DNA from: Verrucomicrobiales bacterium
GTDB taxonomy: Bacteria; Verrucomicrobiota; Verrucomicrobiia; Verrucomicrobiales; DEV007
Reading direction: 5' to 3'
DNA: 64,000 nucleotides
Assembly (NCBI GenBank): GCA_021648365.1
Contig: JAKISY010000011.1
Location: 1 to 64,000, forward strand
In this document: positions 40,748 through 49,822 of the stretch, piece by piece
Position numbering within the stretch: position 1 is the first letter of the stretch
Layout of the letters: each line of letters begins with the position of its first letter
Made by a program: the position numbers and the translations under genes
The notes under the pieces: model-generated
Told to the model about the DNA's origin: nothing
Seen by the model: the letters and a program-made list of their open reading frames with translations, nothing else
The model's database searches: none

Positions 40748-43174
40748 TTACTGCTTTTTGCTGAACACCTTTTTCAGCTTACTGAAAAAGCTCGGTCTCG
40801 ATTTGGAAACCGGCCTTTTTTGCTGTTTACTCGCTGCTCCGTGGGCTTCGGAACAACCCGACCTAGGCACCAAGGTGCCTGGCACTTTACTCTGATAAGC
40901 CTTGCCCTTTTTACGGCAATTGGCACTTGCCAACTTGCCCGATATCCGACACAACTCCACTTTCACCAAATTACTCACATCAGGAAGGTCTCCCGGTGCA
41001 TATTCTTTCATCTTTGCTGCGACCTTCATCACTTCCACCCAAATGGGCAATGCCAAACGACTGCCGTAACCATGATCTACAATCCTCTCAGGCTGATCTA
41101 GACCTACCCACACACCGCCAGTCAAGCGGCTGCTGTAACCCAAAAACCACGCATCTTGGTAATCATTCGTTGTTCCCGTCTTTCCCCCGCTTGGCGCAGT
41201 GAAGCCTAGCTTTCTAGCAGACGAGCCCGTGCCTCCATCTGCCATGACTTTCTCTAAAATTTGCGACGTAGTCCACGCCGCTGCTGGAGTCAGCACTCGG
41301 TATCCGACTTGCCTATTTTGATACACCATGTGATTGCGACGATCTTTGATGCTATCGATCAAATAAGGCCTCAGCCGATAACCTTCGTTTGGAAACACCG
41401 TATAGGCACTGGTCACCGCCTCCAAAGTTGCGCTCATATTACCGATGTAGAGTTGCGGCGATTTTTCCAGCTTGCTAGCTGACCCGCTACCCGACAGTCC
41501 AGCGTGAATCGCCATCTCTCGCACTGTATCGATCCCCGCTCTCTCTCCCACTCGCACACTCATGGTATTGCGCGAACGAATCAAGCCAATCTCAGCAGGC
41601 TGCAATCCAAGGTATTTGCCGTCCGAGTTCCTTGGACTCCAATTGCCTGAATGCCACTTGATTTCTCCCTTTCGAATTGGATTATCACTGATCAAAGTTC
41701 CAGGAAAGGTTCCCGACTCAAAAGCCGCCGCATAGACCAATGGCTTAAACACCGAACCTACCGTGCGCTTGCCAACTAAGGCTCGATTATATTGACTGTG
41801 CTGATAATTCCTCCCTCCCACCATCGCTCTCACCGCACCATTTTCATTGTCGATCATCACCAATGCCGCTTGCAAGTAGTCTGGTTTTTCTTGTTTTTTC
41901 TTAAACCAACGAGCTTCAAACTGCCGCATCGTTCGGTGCGGGTATCCGCGCGTATTTTCAATAGCACGCAAACGCAATTCCACCGCCCGCTCCGCCGCCG
42001 CTTGCAGTTGCAGATCAATCGTGGTGTGAATTTCTAAACCCCCACTTTCCAATTCCGCCTTCCCCATGATGGCTCTCAGCTCACGCCGCACCGAACCCAT
42101 CACTGCCGCCGTGGTCGATGGGGCTTTTTTTGTCGATTTTTTGAACCACGAAAACAAAGACTTAGGATTCTGCTTTTTGACCTTCACCGCTTGACGCTCA
42201 GCTTTATCTTTCTCCTCGGCCGTGATCATCCCTTCAGCCAGCAAACGCTCTAGAACCATATCACGCTCTTCCAGGGCTGATTGATAGTGACGAAAAGGGG
42301 AAAAGCGGTTGGGCGCACGAATGATACCTGCCAACATCGCAGCCTCCCCTAAACTCAAGTCCGCTGCCGCATGACCAAAATAAGCCTGCGACGCTTTCTC
42401 CACCCCAAACAAGCCCGAACCCAGAAAAATACGGTTCACATAAAATTCCAAAATCTCGTCCTTCGAATAAGTCGCCTCAATGCGCCGCGCCAACGCCATC
42501 TCTAGGAACTTACGTTTGAAACTCCGCTCTCGCAGCTCGTAACTGTTGCGCGCCAACTGCATCGTCAGCGTGCTCGCTCCCTGCACCACACCGCGATCTT
42601 TTATATTGCGTATAAAAGCCCGCGCCACACCACGATAGTCAATCCCCCCATGATCATAAAAACGCTTGTCTTCACGCGCCAACAAAGCATCTAGGAAAAA
42701 CGGTGATACTTTTTTCAACGGCACCACCGTCCGCCGATCGGCTTGCAAGCGCCCGATCTCCTCACCATGTCGATCATAGATCACCGACTCTCGCGGCATA
42801 CTACCCACCTTTGACATATCAAATTCCGCCGCCTGATGATCAAAATACCAAATCCCCAAAAACAACAGCAACACCCCGCTCGCCGCCCCTAATACTATCG
42901 CCATGAAAGCCAAGCGCAACAAACTCCCCAAACACCCGCGCCTACGCTTACCCGACCTTCCTTTGTTTTTCCTTCGTTTAACCGGACTCGCTTTTTTCTT
43001 TTTGCTAGCCGCTTTTTTACGCGACGCAGGTTTTTTTTTCGTCGTCTTTTTCTTAGCCGTTTTCTTTTTCGCCCCGCTACCACTGCGCACCTGCAAGCGC
43101 ATCCAATCTTCATCCTCAAAGATCTTATTGCTCTCATCCCTAGGCTGGGACTTTCTTTTTATGAAAAAAAACAT
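40748..43174 (-). CDS. Class A penicillin-binding protein (PBP1A-like)
   Basis: An 808-residue bifunctional peptidoglycan synthase. A lysine-rich cytoplasmic N-terminus (about 35-80) precedes one membrane helix (about 88-110). The GT51 glycosyltransferase domain has the catalytic Glu in AREDKRFYDHGG and QGASTLTMQLARN. The transpeptidase domain has SVFKP (active-site Ser), SRN and KTGTTN. A short basic tail follows. The gene is alone and divergent from nadC. Confidence 0.92.
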   Translation of the reverse strand: MFFFIKRKSQPRDESNKIFEDEDWMRLQVRSGSGAKKKTAKKKTTKKKPASRKKAASKKKKASPVKRRKNKGRSGKRRRGCLGSLLRLAFMAIVLGAASGVLLLFLGIWYFDHQAAEFDMSKVGSMPRESVIYDRHGEEIGRLQADRRTVVPLKKVSPFFLDALLAREDKRFYDHGGIDYRGVARAFIRNIKDRGVVQGASTLTMQLARNSYELRERSFKRKFLEMALARRIEATYSKDEILEFYVNRIFLGSGLFGVEKASQAYFGHAAADLSLGEAAMLAGIIRAPNRFSPFRHYQSALEERDMVLERLLAEGMITAEEKDKAERQAVKVKKQNPKSLFSWFKKSTKKAPSTTAAVMGSVRRELRAIMGKAELESGGLEIHTTIDLQLQAAAERAVELRLRAIENTRGYPHRTMRQFEARWFKKKQEKPDYLQAALVMIDNENGAVRAMVGGRNYQHSQYNRALVGKRTVGSVFKPLVYAAAFESGTFPGTLISDNPIRKGEIKWHSGNWSPRNSDGKYLGLQPAEIGLIRSRNTMSVRVGERAGIDTVREMAIHAGLSGSGSASKLEKSPQLYIGNMSATLEAVTSAYTVFPNEGYRLRPYLIDSIKDRRNHMVYQNRQVGYRVLTPAAAWTTSQILEKVMADGGTGSSARKLGFTAPSGGKTGTTNDYQDAWFLGYSSRLTGGVWVGLDQPERIVDHGYGSRLALPIWVEVMKVAAKMKEYAPGDLPDVSNLVKVELCRISGKLASANCRKKGKAYQSKVPGTLVPRSGCSEAHGAASKQQKRPVSKSRPSFFSKLKKVFSKKQ

Positions 43175-43325
43175 TAGATATAGGCTAATACAAACGCACG
43201 ATTGCTTCGCACAGAAATCGCTTCCGAAAAAATACTACAGAAACCTTAATCTTATACCTACTTGGCACAGACTTCCAGTGACATAAACATTAAGATACCT
43301 GACTATCCCCACACCCTATCCAATC

Positions 43326-44195
43326 ATGCAAAACACCATCCCAGCAGAGAGCCAGCATTTGATAGACCTCGCATTATCAGAAGACCTATCTGAGCACGGC
43401 GACCTCACCTCACAATTTTTCATTCCCCAAGAACATCAATCCACCGCCCTGATCGTCAGTCGCGAACCCGTCATCCTCGCCGGCTCAGCCATCGCACAAG
43501 CCACCTTCCAAACTGTGGATTCTAACTTAAGCATCGAGCTACTTCAGACTGACGGAGCATCGATCGCTAAAGGCGACACCCTCATGAGCATCCACGGATC
43601 GACCCGCTCCATTCTCACTGCCGAACGCACCGCGCTCAATTTCTTGCAACGCCTCTGCGGCATCGCCACCACCACCCACACTTACGTCGCAGCGGTCAAA
43701 GGCAGCCAAGCGCAAATCCTCGATACACGCAAAACCACCCCCGCCTGGCGTCAGCTAGAAAAGGCCGCAGTCAAAGCCGGCGGGGGGACTAATCACCGCA
43801 TCGGCCTCTACGACGCCATCATGGTGAAAGATAATCACCTCGTCGCCGGTCATGCGGCTGATGATATCAGTGCGGCGATCAGCCGCGCACGAAAGCAATT
43901 CCCCGATATCACCATCGAACTCGAAGTCGATACCGTCGAACAACTCGAACTCTATCTCACCATCAAAGGCATCGACGTGATTTTGCTCGACAACATGAAC
44001 CCCCAATTACTAAGCCAAGCCGTCACCATGAGAGATCAAACCCGCCCCGACATCAAACTCGAAGCCAGTGGCGGCATCACCCTCGATACCATCTCCGCGA
44101 TAGCAGACACTGGAGTTGATTTCATCTCCGTCGGAGCACTCACCCATAGCGTGCGTTCGGTCGATTTGTCACTCGAACTGCAGCCCGAAGCCTAA
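43326..44195 (+). CDS. nadC: Nicotinate-nucleotide pyrophosphorylase (carboxylating)
   Basis: A 289-residue enzyme that makes nicotinate mononucleotide from quinolinate and PRPP in de novo NAD synthesis. Marks are LALSEDLSEHGDLTSQ, RTALNFLQRLCGIAT, LDTRKTTPAWRQLEKAAVKAGGGTNHRIGLYDAIMVKDNH and EASGGITLDTI. All conserved residues are present. It is the first of four co-directional genes; its TAA overlaps the birA start (TAATG). Confidence 0.95.
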   Translation: MQNTIPAESQHLIDLALSEDLSEHGDLTSQFFIPQEHQSTALIVSREPVILAGSAIAQATFQTVDSNLSIELLQTDGASIAKGDTLMSIHGSTRSILTAERTALNFLQRLCGIATTTHTYVAAVKGSQAQILDTRKTTPAWRQLEKAAVKAGGGTNHRIGLYDAIMVKDNHLVAGHAADDISAAISRARKQFPDITIELEVDTVEQLELYLTIKGIDVILLDNMNPQLLSQAVTMRDQTRPDIKLEASGGITLDTISAIADTGVDFISVGALTHSVRSVDLSLELQPEA

Positions 44196-45043
44196 TGACC
44201 TTACACTCACCCGACCCCAATCTCACCCCCTTCCAAGCTAAGCGCTTGCGGCGCGCCCTAAGTCAGCGCCAAGCAGACTTGGCACTCAGCGATCTGCACA
44301 TCCACGATCACATAGCCTCTACCAATGACGAAGCCTCACGCCTCGCCAAACAAGACGCGCCAAACAAAACCCTCGTGCTTGCCGAATGCCAAAGCGCCGG
44401 CCGCGGACGACGTGGCAATGTCTGGAGCGCACCCGCACAACGCGACCTTTTGTTTTCCCTGATCCTGTATCCAGAAGAAAAAAACAAAGGCGAGCGCAAC
44501 CTACGCCTTCCCCACCTAGTCGGAGTCGCGATTTGCCAAGCTATCGAAGATCTTTTACCAACTATCTCTGCACAACTCAAATGGCCCAATGATGTCTATG
44601 TCGATGGTAAAAAAATCGCCGGCATCCTAGTCGAAAGCACCACTCTGGCTGGACGCAGCTCTTTCATTGTCGGAGTCGGTATCAACGTGAATTCGCAAAG
44701 CAACGAGCGCCCACCCGAACTAAGATTCAGCGCCACCTCGATGCGAGATCAGAACCTCGCGCCCGTCGATCGCCACCAAGTCCTCGCCGCATTTCTCGCC
44801 CACTTCGACCAAGTCCACCCACAAGGGCTGGCCGATTTTGATCCCATCCATCGAGAACTGATGCAACGCAGCCTCTTGCTCAATCATAATATCTCTGCCC
44901 AGCTTGGCGAGCAAAACATCACCGGCGAAGCGATCGGCTTCGCCCAAAATGGTGAACTCATCATTCAGCTTCCCCCCGAGCAAGGAGGTCAGCAGAAAAT
45001 TCTCTACAACGCAGACCTCGTGCGATTGTTATCAACCAGCTAA
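44195..45043 (+). CDS. birA: Biotin--[acetyl-CoA-carboxylase] ligase
   Basis: A 282-residue enzyme that attaches biotin to carrier proteins via biotinyl-AMP. The adenylate-binding loop is AGRGRRGNVWSAP, and KWPNDVYVDGKKIAGILVES carries the catalytic Lys. The N-terminal 45 residues do not form the winged helix of E. coli BirA, so this looks like a class without repressor function. It is coupled to nadC by a one-base overlap. Confidence 0.9.
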   Translation: MTLHSPDPNLTPFQAKRLRRALSQRQADLALSDLHIHDHIASTNDEASRLAKQDAPNKTLVLAECQSAGRGRRGNVWSAPAQRDLLFSLILYPEEKNKGERNLRLPHLVGVAICQAIEDLLPTISAQLKWPNDVYVDGKKIAGILVESTTLAGRSSFIVGVGINVNSQSNERPPELRFSATSMRDQNLAPVDRHQVLAAFLAHFDQVHPQGLADFDPIHRELMQRSLLLNHNISAQLGEQNITGEAIGFAQNGELIIQLPPEQGGQQKILYNADLVRLLSTS

Positions 45044-45049
45044 GCACAC

Positions 45050-46099
45050 GTGAGCACTGCCAAGCACCTACCCATTTTAATCATCGGCCAAGGCTTAGCC
45101 GGCACCCTGTTGGCGTGGCAGCTGATCCGCCTAGGTCAGCAAGTTTACGTCGTTGACCGCGAAGAAGCCTACACCTCGTCGAAAGTCGCCGGAGGCATCG
45201 TCACCCCCATCACCGGCATGAGAATGGTCAAAACCTGGCGGCTCGATGATTTTTACCCCTGCGCCTTAGAGTTCTATCGCTGGATCGAAACCCAATGCCG
45301 CAGCCAATTCTATTTCGAAAAACCCATCCAACGTCTGTTCAAAAATCAGAGCGAACAACAACTCTTCCAACAACGCATGCAGGATCCTGGCTTTTCTCAA
45401 TACGTGCTAAGCCAAGAGCTGATCGAAACCCAAAATCTTGATGCTGCCTTTGGCGGATTTGTGATGCAAGGAGCCTTCCTGAAAACCACCCCACTGCTCA
45501 ACTCTAGCAAAGACTTTCTCGACCAGTGCTCCAGTTATCAAGCAGCTACTGTAGTGCCAAGCGACCTGCAAATTCTGACCGATCACGTCCAGTGGCAAGG
45601 ACGCCCATTCAGCCAAGTGGTATTTTGCCAAGGCTGGACCAAAAAAACCAATCCCTATTTTGATTGGATCCCCTTCAAGCCCGCTAAAGGAGAGGTCTTG
45701 GAGATCCACTGTGACGCTCTCAGTCAGAAACACATCCTCAATCGCTCAGGTTTCATCGCCCCACTAGGCGACGGTAAATTCCGCGCAGGCTCCACCTACG
45801 AATGGAAGCAACTCGATCACCAGCCCACCACCATAGGTCGCAAAGAAATCTGCGCCAAAATCGAATCCATCACCGATCTCCCCTATCAAGTCACCGACCA
45901 CCAAGCCGCCGTGCGCCCCGTCATTGACGGCAGCAAATGCCTGCTCGGACGCCACCCAGCTCACCCCCGCATCGCCTACTTCAACGGCCTCGCCTCCAAA
46001 GGCGTGCTCAACGCCCCCTATCTCTCCGCCATGCTAGCCCAACACCTCATCAACGACCAAGCAATCGAAGGTTCCGTCGATGTGCAAAAAAACTTCTAA
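45050..46099 (+). CDS. FAD-dependent oxidoreductase, MnmC(o)-like (D-amino-acid-oxidase fold)
   Basis: A 349-residue DAO-fold flavoprotein. The FAD-binding motif is GQGLAGTLLAWQLIRLGQQVYVVD near the start, and the C-terminus has AAVRPVIDGSKCLLGRHP and NGLASKGVLNAPYLSAMLAQ. The latter resembles the C-terminus of MnmC(o), the domain that removes the carboxymethyl group from cmnm5U34 of tRNA. The gene directly downstream (6 bases) is MnmM-type, the methyltransferase for the product of that step, so I infer a split two-gene version of MnmC. Glycine-oxidase-like or other DAO roles remain possible. The start is GTG at 45050. Confidence 0.7.
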   Translation: MSTAKHLPILIIGQGLAGTLLAWQLIRLGQQVYVVDREEAYTSSKVAGGIVTPITGMRMVKTWRLDDFYPCALEFYRWIETQCRSQFYFEKPIQRLFKNQSEQQLFQQRMQDPGFSQYVLSQELIETQNLDAAFGGFVMQGAFLKTTPLLNSSKDFLDQCSSYQAATVVPSDLQILTDHVQWQGRPFSQVVFCQGWTKKTNPYFDWIPFKPAKGEVLEIHCDALSQKHILNRSGFIAPLGDGKFRAGSTYEWKQLDHQPTTIGRKEICAKIESITDLPYQVTDHQAAVRPVIDGSKCLLGRHPAHPRIAYFNGLASKGVLNAPYLSAMLAQHLINDQAIEGSVDVQKNF

Positions 46100-46105
46100 A
46101 CCACT

Positions 46106-46717
46106 ATGCCAAATTCCGATCACGATCACACCGCACATAGGGTCAGACCTTTAGTCAAAGACTTGGTTGACAGACCTACGGAGGCTGCTCATAGCGCGAT
46201 CCGTGATCACGTGAACGCTGGCGATACAGTGGTCGATGCCACCCTTGGCAATGGACACGACACCCTCTTTCTCGCTGAACTTGTAGGTTCCCAAGGCGCC
46301 GTGCATGGTTTCGATATTCAACTAGAAGCACTTCAATCTGTGCAGCAGAAGTTGGAAGATGAAAAATTACCCCAAATACAACTGCATCATTTGGGACATG
46401 AAAAAATGGAATCCGTCCTTCCCCAGCAGGTGCAGGCAGTGATGTTCAACTTGGGCTACCTGCCCGGTGGCGACAAACAAGTGATCACCTCTGCACACAG
46501 CACGATCGCCGCCCTTCAGGCAGCGCTCAGACTACTATCAGCCAAAGGCATCGTTACCATCGTCGCCTACATCGGCCATCCTGGAGGTCAGGAAGAAGCC
46601 GATGCCGTGATGAATTTTTGCCAAACACTCGATGACAAAAATTTCGCCGTGACCCTACACCAATCTTCCTCCAAAAACCCACTCGCGCCCTTTCTCATAA
46701 CGATCGAGCGCGTTTGA
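46106..46717 (+). CDS. mnmM: tRNA 5-aminomethyl-2-thiouridine methyltransferase, MnmM (YtqB) family
   Basis: A 203-residue class I methyltransferase with motif I DATLGNGHDTLFLAELVG, acidic FDIQ after it, and the family-defining NLGYLPGGDK followed by AALRLLSAKGIVTIVAYIGHPGGQEE. MnmM (YtqB) methylates nm5(s2)U34 of tRNA to mnm5(s2)U in organisms that lack the methyltransferase half of MnmC. The neighbour upstream is an MnmC(o)-like oxidase. Downstream ndk converges. The reaction is assigned by family; the pairing is inferred. Confidence 0.85.
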   Translation: MPNSDHDHTAHRVRPLVKDLVDRPTEAAHSAIRDHVNAGDTVVDATLGNGHDTLFLAELVGSQGAVHGFDIQLEALQSVQQKLEDEKLPQIQLHHLGHEKMESVLPQQVQAVMFNLGYLPGGDKQVITSAHSTIAALQAALRLLSAKGIVTIVAYIGHPGGQEEADAVMNFCQTLDDKNFAVTLHQSSSKNPLAPFLITIERV

Positions 46718-46729
46718 ACGCAGACGACT

Positions 46730-47155
46730 CTAGTAAGAGAACAGTTCCCCGTCAGCAAAAAAGCGTTTCAACTCCGCTTGGGCTGATTCTGAAGAATCCG
46801 ACGCATGACACACGTTGTTCTGCGTATCAACTCCCAGATCCCCGCGAATCGTTCCTTCATCAGCTTTGGTAGAATCTGTCGGCCCGAGCAAATCACGCAC
46901 CCTCCCGATCACACCCTCACCTTCCAAAGCGATAGCGATGATCGGTGACGAAGTCATGAACTCGACCACACTAGGGAAAAAAGGTTTGTCGGAAATATGC
47001 GCATAATGCTCCTGCAGCAACTCATTGCTCATTTTCAACATCTTCGTCCCGCGAATTTTAAAACCCTCCGCTTCGAAACGTTTGATCACCTCACCGCACA
47101 AAGATTTGGTCACGCAGTCAGGTTTGAGAAGGATAAGTGTGGTTTCTAAAGACAT
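46730..47155 (-). CDS. ndk: Nucleoside diphosphate kinase
   Basis: A 141-residue enzyme that equilibrates nucleoside di- and triphosphates through a phosphohistidine. The start ETTLILLKPDCVTKSL, the middle VGRVRDLLGPTDSTKADEGTIRGDLG, and the active-site His in NVCHASDSSESAQAEL match the family throughout; NxxHASDS is normal apart from one residue. The start at 47155 (MSLETTL) fits other members; an ATG six codons earlier is present. Single gene, converging with mnmM. Confidence 0.94.
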   Translation of the reverse strand: MSLETTLILLKPDCVTKSLCGEVIKRFEAEGFKIRGTKMLKMSNELLQEHYAHISDKPFFPSVVEFMTSSPIIAIALEGEGVIGRVRDLLGPTDSTKADEGTIRGDLGVDTQNNVCHASDSSESAQAELKRFFADGELFSY

Positions 47156-47252
47156 AATAAATACAGGTATCAATGGTTTTTCGCCGTCATTTCACGGTGG
47201 CGATACCTGTAAACGGAATTTTACAGATGAAAAGTGGAAAATACATCATGCC

Positions 47253-47633
47253 CTATTTAGAAAAAGCAAAGAGCATACCCAGCACTGAAGCAATAATGGT
47301 TGGAACCATTAGATAGCCCCACCAATATAAACGTAGTATTCCCATCGCGATCAATACTAGTCCAACTGGGATTAATACAAAGAAATAGAATAAATTCACG
47401 ACCAGAAAAACCTGGTGATGCTCTTCAATTATCACCTCCCATAACGTAAGCGGCTCACCAGTAGCTTCTTCTGGTTGACTCATAACATAAAGCCCCAGAA
47501 TGATGGCCGTTTGCACCCAAACGACTACAGCTGAAATCACTAAACTCAACGACCTCACCAATTTAGCTACAATATTATTATTTTTAGATTTAGGTAAAGG
47601 GGGAGGCGCAACCCTATGTTGATTTAAAGACAT
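47253..47633 (-). CDS. Hypothetical membrane protein
   Basis: An unrecognised 126-residue protein with a proline-rich start (VAPPPLPKSK) and three predicted membrane helices (about 27-50, 74-98 and 102-122). AT-rich compared with the neighbours. It diverges from two small membrane genes on the other strand. No family or function can be assigned. Confidence 0.55.
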   Translation of the reverse strand: MSLNQHRVAPPPLPKSKNNNIVAKLVRSLSLVISAVVVWVQTAIILGLYVMSQPEEATGEPLTLWEVIIEEHHQVFLVVNLFYFFVLIPVGLVLIAMGILRLYWWGYLMVPTIIASVLGMLFAFSK

Positions 47634-47761
47634 AAATAAGTATTCCCAAAAACGGAACTACATTCAAGCTTAACTATTTTGCTTCCCCCCGTTGCTCCTG
47701 TTGATGAAACTATCAGTATTAATGATTTTTCATAACACGGTATTTTTGTTAGCTTGTGAAT

Positions 47762-48106
47762 ATGGACGAAGCAAATCAATCAGAACAGCAGCAAGTAGCG
47801 AATCCTGGTCAGAACTTTCAATTCAGACCATGGCACTTTTTTTCAGGTCTGATGCTGACTCCTGTTATAGGGCTTTTGATTATACCTATTGCATACACCC
47901 CAGAGGCTGCCCTAATCATGTTTGGACTTACTGGGTTACTCGCTGGATATATTTGCTGCAAAGAAATCATGCGCTGTAAATTTACTCATGCATCAAAAAC
48001 TACACGCGCTACTCTAGGTGTCGTTTTCTTCTGCTTATTCACCTTCGCCTCCTGCGCACTCAGCGTTGGGGCTTGCTCAATCGTGTTGCCATTCAGACTC
48101 CACTGA
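47762..48106 (+). CDS. Hypothetical membrane protein (tandem paralog 1)
   Basis: An unrecognised 114-residue protein with three predicted membrane helices and a cytoplasmic Gln/Asn-rich start. It shares the FRPWxF start, helix spacing and a cysteine/glycine-rich last helix with the next gene, 44 bases downstream, so the two are probably tandem paralogs. I start at the ATG at 47762; a GTG two codons earlier is possible. Confidence 0.55.
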   Translation: MDEANQSEQQQVANPGQNFQFRPWHFFSGLMLTPVIGLLIIPIAYTPEAALIMFGLTGLLAGYICCKEIMRCKFTHASKTTRATLGVVFFCLFTFASCALSVGACSIVLPFRLH

Positions 48107-48150
48107 ATCCCACCTCGCCGCACTCGCCCTCAGAAAAACAACGAAACCCA

Positions 48151-48447
48151 ATGAATAATGAACCACCACCCTCATTTCGCCCTTGGCTTTTTATTGGAGC
48201 CTTGCTTATCATTCCCGCCGTCAGCGGCTATTTCTTTTTCAACTTACTAAACACACACAGAACTGATACTCTATATGCCTACTTACCCCTTGTGATAGGT
48301 GCAGCAGCCAGCTTCTATCTCATCATCTTGGCTTATGCTCATCGTACTATTGGAAAGCGCATAGCCATTGCTCTTCTATACGTTCCAGTTTGGCTAATTT
48401 CAGCTTTCGTCTTTTTCTTTGGAGGCTGCCTTCTCAGCTTCGGCTAA
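48151..48447 (+). CDS. Hypothetical membrane protein (tandem paralog 2)
   Basis: A 98-residue protein with three predicted membrane helices, beginning MNNEPPPSFRPWLF. Its FRPW start and GGCLLSFG end resemble the preceding gene. Function unknown. The start at 48151 is preferred over a longer upstream frame because the extra residues look non-coding. Confidence 0.55.
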   Translation: MNNEPPPSFRPWLFIGALLIIPAVSGYFFFNLLNTHRTDTLYAYLPLVIGAAASFYLIILAYAHRTIGKRIAIALLYVPVWLISAFVFFFGGCLLSFG

Positions 48448-48458
48448 TAAAACTCACT

Positions 48459-49802
48459 ATGACTGCCCCAGCCAATACCACCCAACGCATCAAGACCACT
48501 CGCAGCCGCTGCCTCAGCTGCCTCAGCTCCTGCGCCGCCGAAGTCTGGCTCGCTGGTGAAAATCCGGAACAAGTTTTCATGAAGCGCACCTGCCCAGATC
48601 ACGGTGAACAATGGACCTTACTCAGTTCCGACTCACGCTTCTATTGGCAATCCCAAGGCTCTAGCTCTGCCTCCGAGGATTGCTGCCAGTCTGGCAGCTG
48701 TTGCACCGACGGCAGCCCATCCTCAGCTGGCAGTTCTACCTTCGAACAGCTTTCTACCTGTGTCGCGCTGATTGAAATCGTCAACTCCTGCAACCTGAAA
48801 TGCCCCACCTGTTTTGCTGACTCACTGACGGGTCCAGTCGATGCGGTGCCACTCGATGAGATCAAACAACGCATCGAAGGCGTGATCCAACGCAAAGGTG
48901 GCATCGAAATTTTACAGTTATCCGGAGGCGAGCCCACCCTGCACCCTCAGTTTTTCGAACTACTCGAATGGGCTAACCAACACTCTGCCATCGACTATAT
49001 TCTGATCAATACCAACGGACTCTTGATCGCCAAAGACGATGCTTTTTTAGCACAACTAGGCAAAGCCGTTAAACTCGGTCACATGCAGGTCTATCTGCAA
49101 TACGACGGGCCAGGAGAGGCCGGACACACCTCACTACGTGGCGCCGACCTGCGCAAAGTCAAACAACAGGCTATCGAACGTTGCGAACAAATAGAACTAC
49201 CCGTCACCTTGGCAATGACCGTCATACCCGATAACCTAGACCAAATTTGGAACAGCATCTCCTTTGGACTTCAATACCCCCACGTGCGAGGCATCAGCTT
49301 CCAACCGATGTTCGGTAGCGGTCGCACCACTAGCGAGGCTAGCGAACACAGCGACCGTCAACTCAACGTCGCCGACATCATTCTCTCTGCGATCACACAA
49401 TCAGACGGCCAGCTCAAAAGCGCCGATTTCACCCCTCTGCCCTGCGGCGATCCCAACTGCGCGACCATCGGCTACTTGCTCAAAATCAACGGCGAGGTCC
49501 GTTCGATCAGTGACTTTGTCGATTTCTCTCAAGTGCAAGATTTCCTCTCTGATCGACTTCGCTACAGCCTCGAAGACCTCGCAAGCTGTGGCTGCGACTC
49601 CGAACCTCTCGGCGCGCTGCTCAAGCAGTTCGAACTCGATGCCTCACACACCTTCCGCCTACTGATCAAGCCCTTCATGGACGCTCGTAGTTGGGACGAT
49701 CATCGCATCGACCGCTGCTGCACCCACGTCATCCGGCCCGATGGGAAACTCGATTCCTTCTGTCGCTATTATTCGGGATTCTCCGACTGCCAACCTTGTT
49801 AG
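48459..49802 (+). CDS. Radical SAM protein of the MJ0619/Tes-like family
   Basis: A 447-residue radical SAM enzyme. A Cys-rich N-terminal domain (RCLSCLSSC, then KRTCPDHGEQW, then DCCQSGSCC) precedes the SAM cluster CNLKCPTC (Cx3Cx2C), followed by LSGGEPTLHPQFFELLE and TNGLLIAKDD. Two more Cys clusters lie at the C-terminus (LPCGDPNC and CCTHVIRPDGKLDSFC). This layout matches the archaeal MJ0619 family, which includes the tetraether lipid synthase Tes; members carry extra iron-sulfur clusters. The substrate here is unknown. The Lgt-like gene starts 20 bases downstream, hinting at a lipid or lipoprotein substrate. Confidence 0.8.
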   Translation: MTAPANTTQRIKTTRSRCLSCLSSCAAEVWLAGENPEQVFMKRTCPDHGEQWTLLSSDSRFYWQSQGSSSASEDCCQSGSCCTDGSPSSAGSSTFEQLSTCVALIEIVNSCNLKCPTCFADSLTGPVDAVPLDEIKQRIEGVIQRKGGIEILQLSGGEPTLHPQFFELLEWANQHSAIDYILINTNGLLIAKDDAFLAQLGKAVKLGHMQVYLQYDGPGEAGHTSLRGADLRKVKQQAIERCEQIELPVTLAMTVIPDNLDQIWNSISFGLQYPHVRGISFQPMFGSGRTTSEASEHSDRQLNVADIILSAITQSDGQLKSADFTPLPCGDPNCATIGYLLKINGEVRSISDFVDFSQVQDFLSDRLRYSLEDLASCGCDSEPLGALLKQFELDASHTFRLLIKPFMDARSWDDHRIDRCCTHVIRPDGKLDSFCRYYSGFSDCQPC

Positions 49803-49822
49803 CTTCCCCAGAAGCATCGGCT

